Part shown: positions 1-10,862 of the stretch, piece after piece | How the letters are laid out: the number at the start of each line of letters is the position of its first letter | Position numbering within the stretch: position 1 is the first letter of the stretch | Origin: Charina bottae | Taxonomy: Eukaryota > Chordata > Lepidosauria > Squamata > Charinaidae | Length of the DNA stretch: 64,000 nt | Assembly (NCBI GenBank): GCA_023362775.1 | Contig: JALMGJ010000005.1 | Span: forward strand, 67,911,463 to 67,975,462 | Reading direction: 5' to 3' | Made by a program: the position numbers and the translations under genes | Notes under the pieces: model-generated | The model's database searches: none | What the model was told of the DNA's origin: nothing | The model's input: only the letters and a program-made list of their open reading frames with translations

Positions 1-523
1 TAAATGGGAGATATTGTGCCAATTTTTTTTCATTGCTTCTGAGTGCCAGTAAAACAGTCTGCTTTCTTTATATAATGAGCAGTTTGTTTGGTGTGTTGTT
101 GTTTTTTTTGCTGTAAATTTATGCAAAATTGTTTTTAAATGAAATTTTCTCTCCAAGCAACACAACTTTGAAAAAGATTCCTCTGAAACAGACTATTTTA
201 GGCAGTTTCACCCTTGTTCAGCGACACGTTTGCACAACAGAGAAAGCACTCAGAAGAGTCATTCCCTAGCATATAATTGACTCTCTGCCATCCGCATGGA
301 GATAATAGGCTGGGGCAGGAGAACAAGTATCTTCAAAGGCTGGGCCAGGGGAGAAGAAAGCTGGCCTGTCAGACCTAGAAATGGATAACCCTGAGGCCGC
401 TTGAAATTATAGAGACAGCCACAAAAGATGAAAGCTCTGCAAAAACACTGTAGAAAGCCAGAACTGGTTCCTTTCTTTGTAGCTCTTTGCAGTAAAGCCA
501 GGTGCAGTACAGTGTTTTACCTA
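1..523. other. AT-rich flank, nothing recognised
   Basis: Non-coding sequence upstream of INPP5A, with no ORF of note and no repeat that I recognise. Confidence 0.5.
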
Positions 524-756
524 TACAGGTAGTCCTCATTTAGCGACCACAATTGGGACCGGCAATGCAGTCATTAAGCGAAGTGGTCACTAAGTGAAAC
601 CATGACTGTCCTTATGATTGTACTTCAGCTTTCCTTTGCTTTACAGACCTGTGAAGGTTGTAAATGCAAAGATTGGTTGTAAAGTTACATTTTAATCGCC
701 ATTGTAACTGTGAATGGTCGCTAAACGAGGCAGTCGCTAAGTGAGGATTAACAGTA
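524..756. mobile_element. Tc1/mariner-like MITE, 233 bp
   Basis: The ends are imperfect inverted repeats (TACAGGTAGTCCTCATTTAGC against the complement of GCTAAGTGAGGATTAACAGTA) with terminal TA, as expected for TA-target Tc1/mariner derivatives. A longer, better preserved relative lies at 44,061-44,474. There is no transposase ORF, so it is non-autonomous. Assignment to Tc1/mariner rests on the TA ends only. Confidence 0.65.
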
Positions 757-1260
757 ATAAATGGTGGAACAAGAAGTTCTTTGGGTGGAGAGGGGGGTTG
801 TTTATTTGTTTTTAAGTTAAGCCAAAGACCATGAGAAATTCGACTGATAGCTGTATGTTCCTTTGTGCTGCAGATTGCCCATTCCAGGCAGGCTGCGGGT
901 GGGCTATGTGCCTCCTGATGGACACTGTCCCCCTCCTGTCTCTTTCTGCATGGAGAGTGAAGACTCCTTCTCTATGCAGAAAGAAAGGAGGGCAATGGCT
1001 CCTCCTCTTAGTTGCATGGAAAGAGTAACTGCTCTAAAGGACAGGGTTTTGCTTGAGAACCTATTGCATCATCCAGCCTATGGCACAGCTGGAGGGAAAC
1101 CCAGCTCTGGTAGCCTAACCGGTAATCTGTGGTTTTGCTCTCTGCCTTGAGTATTCCATTCAAAATACATCATAGGTGATTTGTTACTTAGGAATATAAT
1201 CTGTTCTCAGAGATGTATTTACAAGTCTGTGGAACAAGGCTATAGGTTAGCACTGTAGAG

Positions 1261-1335
1261 CAGTGTTTCTCAAACTTGGCAACTTTAAGATGTGTGGACT
1301 TCAACTCCCAGAATTCCCCAGACAGCTTGCTTATA
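1261..1335 (+). mobile_element. hAT MITE fragment (5' end)
   Basis: It starts with CAGTGTTTCTCAAACTTGGC and continues as a hAT-type MITE seen complete at 49,056-49,175. The 3' terminal repeat is missing, so this is a truncated remnant. Confidence 0.6.
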
Positions 1336-4300
1336 AACACATAGAGAAACTGATCCCAATATATAAAGAAAGTGGACTAGAGGACTTAACCAAACTGTGT
1401 GCATTAAGTAATTAGCAGGTAAAGACACTGATTTTGCAAATCTGTGCTTGTAAAAATTACTTATTTCCCTTTGTTAGAATTAGAGTAATACTTTTCATTG
1501 GATCAAACATATGATCTCTTGAGTGCCCTATCATTCACATAATTCACTTTTTTTTCACAGATATCATTTTTGCTAATAATAATCCCTATGGATATGTCAA
1601 TTCTCCCCTTTACAAGAAAAATGTTTTAAAAATTAAGCAAAAAATCAAAAGGTTATTTCTGATGTATTATGTTGTTTTTAAATTCTGTGCTTGCAATGTT
1701 ATCCCCCCCCCCCGGGGGGTGTTAATCCCACTATACAATAATGCATGAAGAGCAATGCAACGTAATATTATCAATGGCATGAGGCAATGAAACCTCAGAG
1801 TAAAAGCTTTGCCAGGGAGAATCCATATGCCCAAGTAAATGTGTTTAGGATTCTGGTCTTACCATGGTATATACACAGAGAATGGTAGTGTTGTATAGAT
1901 TCTGTATGTGCTGCTTTCTGTACAAAATGAGAACAAGTAGAACTATATTAGCGTAGTGTTTCCTTGTTCCTTCTTAAGAAAAGAATCTTGTCTGGTAGAA
2001 TCAACACAAAAGGAAGCAGAACAAAAACAATTAAAAAGTCATCATAGTAGCTGTGAAATCCATATGACACTTCACTTCACACACTATGCACTGAGGCTAG
2101 AGTGTTGATTAGATTCGACACCAGATCCATGAGTAAGAGGTCTAATTTTAAAGTGCCCTGCAAATTTGCCCCCACTAAGAAGTTTAATATGTTTCAGGGA
2201 CTGTGAATGATGTTACTATACCAACTGAACATGAGATGCAGAACTGAAAATGTAAAATTACATCATATTTCCCAGAATGGATAGAATATAACTGTTATAT
2301 AAATGTTAGTTTATACTGAAAATATGTTAAATAAATACAGCAAAATAATATAAGAACAATAACAAGATAAGCTAAACAAATGCACCTTGCTGAGTTCAGT
2401 ATCGGTTGTCTAAAGGGTGGGGAAATGATTTCAAAGAGGTGATATAAATGAACTCCTCAGATACATGTAGTAGTAAATCCAGCTGATACCACCCTAAGTA
2501 ACTGAAATTCAGTTCTTGTATCTAGATCTTTACTTACTTTGTTAAGACGTAAATGGTTTTGACAGAGTGTAGAAAGATGGCATGCCCCAAGATTTGATAA
2601 GCAGGGATGTTATAGCTGTCCAATACAAGCTTTTTTCAGTATTATTTTTTTTAACATAGATAGCTTGGAGAGGAAAATATGGAGAGAGAGAATGAAATAA
2701 CGATCATCACATGCAGAATTTTATTACTTGGCCAGAATGACTAATTTTTCACTGTAATTCTGGATATTAGAGAACCAGGAAATTAATCTGAAGAGCTATA
2801 GTAACTGTGTGTATTGTATATCTGTGGTAGGTGAAGCTTCCTTGCATTCCACTAAGAAAAGGGGTGTATTTTTGGAACAAGCAAAATATTTGAATTAAAG
2901 GATCTCATTTGAAGCCTAAAAATACTATATACAAAAATATTTTGATTGGATTTCTGAGTCCTGATACTGCATGTGTTGACTTGTCAAAATATTATGACGG
3001 CCTCTGTTCTTTCTCTTTGGAATTTAGAGTAATCTATTATTTGTGTTGATTTATTGGTCAATCTTGTTCAGGTCATTTATTTGTCTGCCACCATGAGAAA
3101 CAGTATTGACTGTGCTGCCTTGCTTGAACAAATGTACACACGCCTTAACATGCAAAGAAGATGTACTTCATTTCCATTGCATCAAATGCTGTGCCTGATG
3201 GAAAAATCTAATCCTTACTGATTTACTCTATAAAGAAGGGAGTGCCCAGGATTTATTCAGTTAAGAACTACATTGGCAGTGGACCTGACTTGAAAATTGC
3301 TAGGTCAAACTTTCAGAACTAAAGATCAATGCAAAATATGTAGCCTGAGTTTAGAACTGAAAATTATTCTGTTCAATCTGATTACACTAAATGGGAAAAA
3401 AGATCTAACATGTACTCTGTATAGATGCTTTATATTGTCTAACTTATGCAAAAAATATGTAATTACTTAACACCATTGTTAGTATGCTGTATTTACAGCC
3501 AAAGACCAGCTGTCCATTACATGTTACAAATAATTAAAAAGTTACGGGGAACGATGTACAAATTACTCAAACTGTGTAAGTAATTCATTCCATAAAACAC
3601 ACTACAATATAACAAAAGCACCTATAAAGGAACGCAGTAGCAGTAGAATTTCTAGTCAGCTAGCAAAAATAATAATAATAATGATAGAGCATTTGATCTG
3701 GCCAAAGGGAAAGTTCTCTGATGTAAAATGCACATAATGTTAGTAAAGTAAAGGGTCTTCCAAGCAAGGCACCATTATAATAATAGGGGATTACGGTTCA
3801 ATTTTTTATAGAGGTCGGAGTTGAAGAAGCATTGCTTCAGCTCCAAACTGGCTTTTTCAAATCCAAGTGGAATAGAGAGCTCACAGTGTCTATGATTTCA
3901 TTCTATAACTTTCTTCTTGGATGACAAAAAATGCCTTTAAGGATAAGAGGGGCTAGTGATCCCTTTCAATGAAAACCAGTTTTAGCCAAAATCTTAAATG
4001 GCATATGAGCCTGTAAGGAGGCTAGTTTAGATTACAGGCACACAAAGGAATTGGGGACATATGGGGAATATACTACTCCAGCTGGACTCTGCCTTCTTCA
4101 CCACAAGTCCATTACCATCAACAGGGAGACAGGCAGCTGACAACTGCCACAAAGGCCTGTTTAGGACATCTTCAGGACAGCATTCTCTGGCTGGAGTTGG
4201 TTTGACCTACGTGATTTTTCTGACAGAAGCAGCTCATGATTCTCCACTTCGGGAGGTAAGAGGGATCAAAGCCAGGAGGAGCTGTTGCTCAGCTGCAGCA

Positions 4301-5380
4301 CCATCGTTGTGGAAACACTTCCTGGTTGAAATTAGATTGGCTCTCTCCCTAAGATTTTAATAGCATATGTTGAAAAAAATTAATTACAGGAAATCCATCC
4401 AGTCTATGGCCAGAAGAATCACATCTGTGCTTCTCATTTAGACCTCATTTAGCTTGCTTAGCTACAGGTTTTAAAACATTAAACATTATATTTTTATCCT
4501 ATTTTTCAGTGTCAAATTATGGGAGAATGAGGGGCATTCTTTAATTAAATCTATAAATCCCCATTTCTACTTGTCCCTTATTTTAATACCATGCTTCTGA
4601 AGGGCACCATGTTGAGGAAATGTGATTTGTTAAAATAGATTATATAAAGCAAATTTGACAGGAACACACACATGAGGCTCAGATCTTTTTAATCACAATC
4701 AAACAAAAGAGAATGATCGAAGAATCAATCAGCATGCACTGATGCTAACCTTTCTCTATCTGCTGGAGCACAGAATAAGAAAGGAAAATTTAAAAGAAGC
4801 CCAAAATAAAATTAATGTGGAATATTTTGATTTAAGCAATCTCTCTATAAACTCCTTGAAATACAATTATGACACTCTAAAACCAATTACTGTTTTAAGC
4901 CTGTTGAAATTTGATGTTGGCTCCATTTTTTTAACTTAAAAGCTTTTATAACAACAACAACTGTGCATGTCTTCTGAGAGGTAAGCTCTATTAAATTCAG
5001 TGGGTCAGAAAGATGAAATAGGATCTTGGCATAAATCATTTCACTGGATTCAAGATTTCTGTTGATACTAATAAACACTTTTGTCAGTATGAAACAGCTT
5101 CTAATTAAATCATTAAAATGACAAAGATAATAAAGATAACATCAAATGTGAATATGTTCAATGTAATAACCTGTGGGAGACTTCTTATTACTTGATTAAC
5201 ACCTTAAAATGATGTAACAATCTTTTCCACAGAATTATCCACTCCCAAAAGCTTCACTAGTTTGTAGCATTCATTCTACCTCAATATGTTTTAGAGAAAA
5301 CCTACCAAAAACACAATTTCCTAATTTAGGGAAATATAGCCAACTGGGTTGGTTTCTTCCATAATTTTAATGTTTGAATG
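1336..5380. other. Non-coding AT-rich 5' flank
   Basis: About 4 kb with no convincing gene. The 99-codon frame at 4,061-4,360 and the smaller frames near 4.7-5.1 kb match nothing I know. A C/G homopolymer junction lies at 1,703-1,719. No mobile element was recognised here. Confidence 0.5.
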
Positions 5381-5400
5381 TTCTGTCTGTCTGTCTGTTT

Positions 5401-5730
5401 AGGTAAAGGTGAAGGTAAAGGTTCCCCCACACAGTCGTGTCCGACTCTAGGGGTTGGTGCTCATCTCCGTTTGTTAGCCAAAGAGCCAGCATTGTCCGAA
5501 GACGCTTCCGCGGTCATGTGGCTGGCATGACGCGTGCGGAACGCTGTTACCTACCCACCGAAGTGGTACCTATTCATCTACTTGCATTTGCATGCTTTCG
5601 AATTGCTAGGTTGGCAAGAGCTGGGGCGAGTGCGGGAGCTCACTCCATCACGTGGGACTAGGGATTCGAACCTCCGAACTTGCGACCTTCCGATCGACAA
5701 GCCTGGCGTCTTAACCGCTGAGCCATCGCT
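5401..5730 (-). mobile_element. tRNA-derived SINE (family A), minus strand
   Basis: Read on the minus strand, it has the tRNA-like head with a GCTCAGCGG A-box region and a GGTTCGAATCC B box, a body, and the CCTAGAGTCGGACACGACT 3' region followed by pyrimidine-rich ACCTTTACC repeats. The same family is present at 27,378, 29,559, 31,884, 36,531, 40,169 and 44,640. This copy sits between a (CTGT)n run at 5,381-5,398 and a (CATC)n/(TATC)n run, so it probably landed in a compound microsatellite. Confidence 0.85.
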
Positions 5731-5734
5731 CTAT

Positions 5735-5791
5735 CATCCATCCATCCATCCATCCATCCATCCATCCATCCATCCATCCATCCATCCATCC

Positions 5792-5834
<43 letters not shown>
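5735..5834. repeat. Compound microsatellite (CATC)n then (TATC)n
   Basis: About 14 units of CATC pass directly into about 10 units of TATC. The Ile/His/Pro/Ser-rich open frame across it is an artefact of the repeat. Confidence 0.97.
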
Positions 5835-6061
5835 ACATGAAATATGAAAACAGGACACTTTTAAAGCCTATGTTTCCATGATGATAATTACTGGTACCAC
5901 TGGTCCTTCCTGAGTGGGGACTCTCAGCACTACAAGTCACTGGGAGCACTGAACATTTGTTCTATATTGTCCTCCTTAATAATTTTATTTTGTAGAAGGA
6001 AGAAAGTAAAAGAGGAGGAGGAAATTTGAACCCCTCCTGAGGTTCTGAGGCAAGGCTATTG

Positions 6062-6095
<34 letters not shown>

Positions 6096-7733
6096 TGAAA
6101 GTACCCTACACTAATACTACAGTGAGGCACTGAATTTAAAACAGATTTCTATGTGATACAGCAAAGAAAGGAATTCCTTTATAATGAATTCTTTAAAAAC
6201 AAACACAAAGCAAAACTCTTAAAATGCTTTCTCTTTGACTGAATGGCATTTATACTCTGTGACATTAGATAATCATATTTTTTAAAATGCTGCTTATTAA
6301 TTTTCTGATTATTGCTAAGGTGTGTGAGTGTGCGTGTGAATGAGCAGGAGTGGGTAGAAGAAATATTAGTTGTAAAAGTATCTGTAAGCTATGTTCTAAG
6401 AATCCTGCATTGTTGGTTCCAGTTTTCTAAAATTGGTTTTAGTTACAGTAACATCTTATATTTCATTTAACTGCTGAACAGGGCAACATAGACAAGAATA
6501 AAACTGACAAACAGTGGAATTCACTGGCCAAAATTATATCTGAAAAACTCGCCCTAAACAAATGATACATCTCCAAGGTATTTGGACTGTTTCATTCTCT
6601 AAACAAAACACTGTATTCAACACAGAAATATAACTTGATATTGTACACAAAGCAAGATATTCTGCAGGCCATAGAAAAGTTGGATCTTGGATGAGTCATT
6701 GGGTTATGATTCTTCCCTCCTCCTCCTCTTCTGATTGATGCTTCTCATTGTAGACATTGTAGGGGAAGGGCTGCATTAGTCTACTGTCCCCAAAACTCAG
6801 AAAAAATTAAGCTTAAGGCAGAAGGTTTCCTGAGCTACATCTTACATTCATCAGATGCATGCCTAACAATAAAACTGTTGCTCTCAAAAGGTGCTACCAG
6901 ACTCTTTCTGGTTTCTGGGGATTAAGACAGTCCATTCGCATGATACGTTTATCACAGGCAAACCTTTGGGACAGATTTCTGTAATACCAGGAAGACTAGT
7001 TTTCAGTCATTTCACAATGTTTATCTGTATCGATGCCATCTTGTGGATACTTTAACACATGGCCGCGATCTGACGGGCAAGTTACCAATGACCAGACTAC
7101 TTCAGAGTGTGAATCAAAAGGCTTGAGGCTCTGTTACTTATAGAGCTGTTCTGAAAATCCAAACTGCTTCAAAATACAGCACCTACATAATCCAACGGCT
7201 GGCAGGTATCTATGAGATTTGCAACAGATCCCCCCAGATTTCTGACTATAGTGGTTTAGCCATTGCAAGTACTGTAAAAGCAAACTGTTGCTATGCCTGG
7301 CCACATGCCAGTTGTTTATCCTTTGGGCTTTCTCTTCTTTAAATTTAAAGTATGAACACTAATTGGTTGACTTTCACGAGGACTTTGTGCAGCAATACTG
7401 ATCATTTTTGGAGTGTTAGACTCTTTCACCTATAAATCAGATGCAGAATTGTATGTGCAAATGCGATAATCTTAGTGTATGATAGCGTGGCTATTCAGAT
7501 ACTGTATACTCAATTTGCATCTGAATTTTGCATAGGTGGTAGACCTCAGAAGGTAGAAGAATTCTAGATGATAATAAAATCTTCCTGTATGTATTTTAAA
7601 CACAGAGATTTCTCTTATGAGAATAGTTTTCTGGCAATCTGAAATTTATGAATATATCAAAAGGATTATTTGTTCTTGTTTTTCTTTTTCAAAGACTGTA
7701 GATATTTTCTCAGGATAAATGTATTGAGACTTA
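5835..7733. other. Non-coding flank with a (CAT)n run
   Basis: No gene is seen in this interval. A (CAT)n trinucleotide run lies at 6,062-6,095. The remainder is unremarkable AT-rich sequence. Confidence 0.5.
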
Positions 7734-8173
7734 TGGCTGTTGTGGGTCTTCCGGGCTGTGTGGCCGTGTTCTGGAAGTTGTGGTTCCTAACGTTTCGCCA
7801 GCATCTGTGGCCGGCATCTTCAGAGGGCAGGAGCACAGACAGAAGCGATCTTTCTATGCCCAGGTAGAGTGGCAATGTTTGTTTTCTATTTATAGAGCTA
7901 AGTTATAGGAGATTAGGTGGGGTTTCTTGTTGTGTTGAAATGTTAACGAAAACCCCACCTAATCTCCTATAACTTAGCTCTTTAAATAGAAAACAAACAT
8001 TGCCACTCTACCTGGGCACAGAGAGATCGCTTCTGTCTGTGCTCCTGCCCTCTGAAGATGCCGGCCACAGATGCTGGCGAAACGTTAGGAACCACAACTT
8101 CTAGAACACGGCCACACAGCCTGGAAGACCCACAACAGCCATTGAACTCCGGCCGTGAAAGCCTTCGACAATA
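7734..8173. mobile_element. Palindromic Penelope-like element with hammerhead motif
   Basis: Two inverted arms of about 200 bp meet near 7,940. The insertion is flanked by 12-bp target duplications TATTGAGACTTA at 7,722-7,733 and 8,174-8,185. The right arm contains a hammerhead core: CTGAAGA at 8,052-8,058, a 6-bp stem GCCGGC/GCTGGC, then GAAA at 8,079-8,082. The left arm carries the same core on the minus strand. Inverted, 5'-truncated double copies with hammerheads are characteristic of Penelope-like retroelements. A shorter relative is at about 49,803-50,007. There is no coding capacity. Confidence 0.8.
8052..8088 (+). ncRNA. Hammerhead ribozyme core (PLE-encoded)
   Basis: The conserved CTGANGA and GAAA boxes are correctly spaced around a stem of GCCGGC pairing with GCTGGC, with one G-U pair and a CACAGAT loop. 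It is followed by the short stem-III side CGTT. Cleavage activity is inferred, not shown. Confidence 0.65.
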
Positions 8174-8185
8174 TATTGAGACTTA

Positions 8186-8785
8186 CCTTAAGTTTGAGTA
8201 CCAATTATCATTTGATATGGTTGTTTGGCTAATCAATACAGTAAACTTTACACGGAAACTGAAACTGAGTACTAATTATCAGTTGCTGGGATCTTTACTG
8301 AAGAGTATTGCAGTTCAAAGTACTCACCAAGGTTCAAATAACAGATCACAGGGCCTGGTTTAGGCGTTATTCCTGGTTGGCATGTAGAGCTCCATTGGAA
8401 CGATGGAAGGTGGGACATTGGCTCACCCCTCATCATCTCCACGTTCACTTGGGCCCAGCTGTGCACAAGTGAGTACGCAAGGAAAAGTGTGAAAACCTTA
8501 CATATGCACCTTTCCTTGGAGACAGGATTTGGAAACTTTATCTTTTTGCACAGGCACACACAACGTGTTACACGTTAATCAATCCCAGTCTTTTCCGAAG
8601 ATCTTTGCAATGATGTCATCTATTTATGCACAGGAAACAGAAAAGGCAGATGTTCTAGTACCCTGAAGAGTTACTGGATGCTGTACTAACAGGGAAGCAG
8701 CATAAATGTTCAGGCGATTTCTTGACCTTAACAGTAGCGCAGCCCACTGCAGCCTAAAGGTTAACGTATTCAATAAACTGACCCT
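8186..8785. other. Proximal 5' flank of the CpG island
   Basis: AT-rich sequence shifting to higher G+C toward 8.8 kb. No repeat or exon is recognised. Confidence 0.4.
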
Positions 8786-9166
8786 GAGTGAAAATGTATT
8801 GTCAAAGGAGACCGGAAGTTACTACGGCACATTCTATGAAAACGCGATCGTTAATATCCAGCGTAATAGTAATCAGACCCCGTCGCAAATGCCAGTTTCA
8901 CATCCTCGCCCGTTGCGCAATCCGCGAACACCCAGGGCGCGCGCGACCCAAGCCAGCTTTGCGAAGCTGCGTTTTTCGGTCTGAGAAGGGCAAATTCGCC
9001 GGGCAAATTCCTTTGCCCCCCTCCCCACCCCTTCCAGGCACGTTGCAGCCATTTCCCTCGGCTCCTTTGTGGGAGCCGTCTGGAGGGCTGCTGGCACGGC
9101 TCAGCCGCGGCGGGACTCTTGGAGCGGGGCGGCGTTGCCCTTTTAAGACGAACCGTGTCAAGCTCG

Positions 9167-9174
9167 TGACGTCA
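9167..9174. promoter_or_regulatory. CRE/ATF-type palindrome TGACGTCA
   Basis: This is an exact 8-bp CREB/ATF consensus inside the CpG island, about 750 bp upstream of the INPP5A start codon. Full CRE palindromes in CpG-island promoters are often occupied by CREB. Function here is inferred from position and sequence only. Confidence 0.5.
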
Positions 9175-9917
9175 GGGGAGTGCAGAGATCTAGTCGCGGT
9201 GCCGCTTGCCCCTCTTTCTGTTATTTCAGGCAGATGCGGGGAAGTCGGAGGGGAGGCGGGTGGCTCTCCTGCCGAACGGATTGGCTTGGGGTTGTTTTGC
9301 CCGCTCCGCTCCGCAACCAAGGACGCTGGAAGCCACCTCTGGAGCGCCCCCCCTTTCCCGCGGCGGAGAGTTTTCGTTGAATTGTTTTCCCCTCCCGTTT
9401 TTCCTCCCTGCCATGCACCAGGATCTAACCACCGCCTGCGGCGGCGGCAGCGGCAGCAGGAGGAACTTCCCAAACAGGAACCTAATGGCTGCGAGGGTGA
9501 AAATCTAAGCGCAAAGTCTTTCCTCCATCCTGCCCGGGCAGGAAGGCTGTGCAAAGCGTGCGAGCGAGAGCCGGCAACCATGAGCCCGGGGGCTCAGCAC
9601 TGATGCCCGCATCGCTGCCCCCGGCGGGAGAATTCAGAGGCTCTCCCTCCTTTGGGGCACCGCAGGCTGCGAACGTGTGACCAGGAGGCACAAGGAGAAG
9701 AGGAGAAAGCGGGAGGGAAACTCGCTCCTGGCAGCCCAGGACTCCCGAGCCCGCCTTTGAACTTCCCTCGAACTCCCGATTGCGCCTCTCCTCGCCTAGT
9801 TCCTTTTCGCCGAGAGATTTATTGTTCTTGTTGCAGTTTTTCGAGACGTTGTAATTGTCTCTTTAAAATATACCTACACACAAACACACACCCCCAGAAC
9901 TATTTTTGGCCAATATC

Positions 9918-9992
9918 ATGGCGATGAAAGGGGCTGTCGCAAACACCGGGATCTTGTTAGTTACAGCCAACGTTGGATCCTTGTTCGATGAT
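9918..9992 (+). CDS. INPP5A: INPP5A coding exon 1 (N-terminus of type I inositol polyphosphate 5-phosphatase)
   Basis: This is a partial CDS of 25 codons, beginning MAMKGAVANTG and ending LLVTANVGSLFDD. From memory, the end matches the N-terminus of vertebrate INPP5A, in which the intron likewise follows the DD pair. The enzyme removes the 5-phosphate from Ins(1,4,5)P3 and Ins(1,3,4,5)P4, ending IP3-driven calcium release. The mammalian protein is membrane-associated through a C-terminal CAAX-type lipid anchor, which is not in this window. ATG at 9,918 was chosen because it has A at -3 and G at +4 and gives the expected length; a second in-frame ATG lies at codon 3. The exon ends in GAT GAT followed by GTAAGT at 9,993, a strong donor in phase 0. 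Residues 3-11 differ from mammals while the core is conserved. The catalytic domain lies in later exons outside the window. Confidence 0.87.
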
Positions 9993-10739
9993 GTAAGTAC
10001 TGGGGCTGGAGAGGGTGATTTTTTTTTTCTCCCGCTCTGCAATAAGCCAGGTAAGGGAGTTTATAGCGTCGCTTGGCGAGCAGCACGCTTGGAAGTGGCG
10101 CGGGCGGGCCCTGTGCCTGGGCAGATAGAAGCGGGCGGGCGGCTTGGGGTGGTTTCTAAGGCTTGGGTCACTGAAGGTCTGTGCGCGGCTTGCAACGGCG
10201 GCGGTCCCCGCCGGAGCGCTCGGCAATCATGACCGCGACAGCCGACTTCCTTGGTGGCTCGGAAGAGGCGGAGGAGGAGGAGAGGTCGGTCAGTCGGTGC
10301 GTGCCTGCCTTGAGTGGGTTTCTCCCGGTCCTAGCGCCCCCCTCTCTTTCTCTCTCTTTGGAGGACGTGCGAGGAGCCCTGCCCCGCTCCCCTCCCCCGC
10401 ACTCCGGCTGGGCTAGTAAACTCGGCGTAATATCAGTTCTGGGGATTGTCGCCAGCGGCGACGCCTTGCGCGTCAGAACGGGGATTCCCTTTGGGCCGCC
10501 CAGCGCTAGGAAGCGGAAGACGCGCCGAGCGCGCTCCACCTGCTCGCCCCTTTGCCTCCTGCCAGGAAGCCGGCGGTGTGGAAACGCTGGCCTCTGGGCT
10601 GGGAAGAGGGCAGCTCCCTGCCCGTCCGTCCATGCCTGGCTTCCTTGGGCTGCTCCTTCCATGCTGGGAATAGGGCTCTGGGGCGGCCCGGGGTTTCTCC
10701 TCTGGACACCCACCTAACTGAATAGCTGCTGCCGTTATC

Positions 10740-10862
10740 TTTATTTTTTATTTTTTATTGATTGTATTGTAATTTTTTTGTCTGGTTGTTGTGAGCCGCC
10801 CAGAGTGTTTAGAGTCAGGTGGCATACACATTTCATAAATAATAATAATTACTATTATTATT
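10740..10862 (+). mobile_element. L2-type LINE 3' tail
   Basis: It holds the typical tail motif GTGAGCCGCCCAGAGT followed by a degenerated ATAAATAATAAT stretch. This is a short 3' fragment marking the end of the GC-rich zone. Confidence 0.65.

Larger units (their letters stand above)
8860..10720 (+). promoter_or_regulatory. INPP5A: CpG island and presumed promoter/5'UTR of INPP5A
   Basis: A block of very high G+C and dense CpG stands out against AT-rich flanks and contains coding exon 1. Visible candidate sites include a perfect palindromic CRE/ATF site TGACGTCA at 9,167-9,174, a GC box (GGGGCGG) near 9,125, an inverted CCAAT box (ATTGG) at 9,280-9,284 and alternating GCGCGCGCG near 8,937. 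No convincing TATA box was seen, which fits a dispersed housekeeping-type start. The transcription start cannot be fixed from sequence; it should lie between about 9.2 and 9.9 kb. The island continues about 700 bp into intron 1. Confidence 0.8.

Noticed and set aside
5534..5881. 115-codon frame with Ile-His-Pro-Ser repeats
   Set aside because: Produced by the SINE and the CATC/TATC microsatellite.
8788..9603. 271-codon open frame on + and 227-codon frame on - across the CpG island
   Set aside because: Both strands and several frames are open because the island is GC-rich and stop-poor. Neither translation resembles a protein, and the true exon is in another position with a proper donor.
10168..10717. 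Overlapping frames of about 180 codons on both strands after exon 1
   Set aside because: Low-complexity Arg/Pro/Gly/Ser translations in the intronic half of the CpG island, with no domain.
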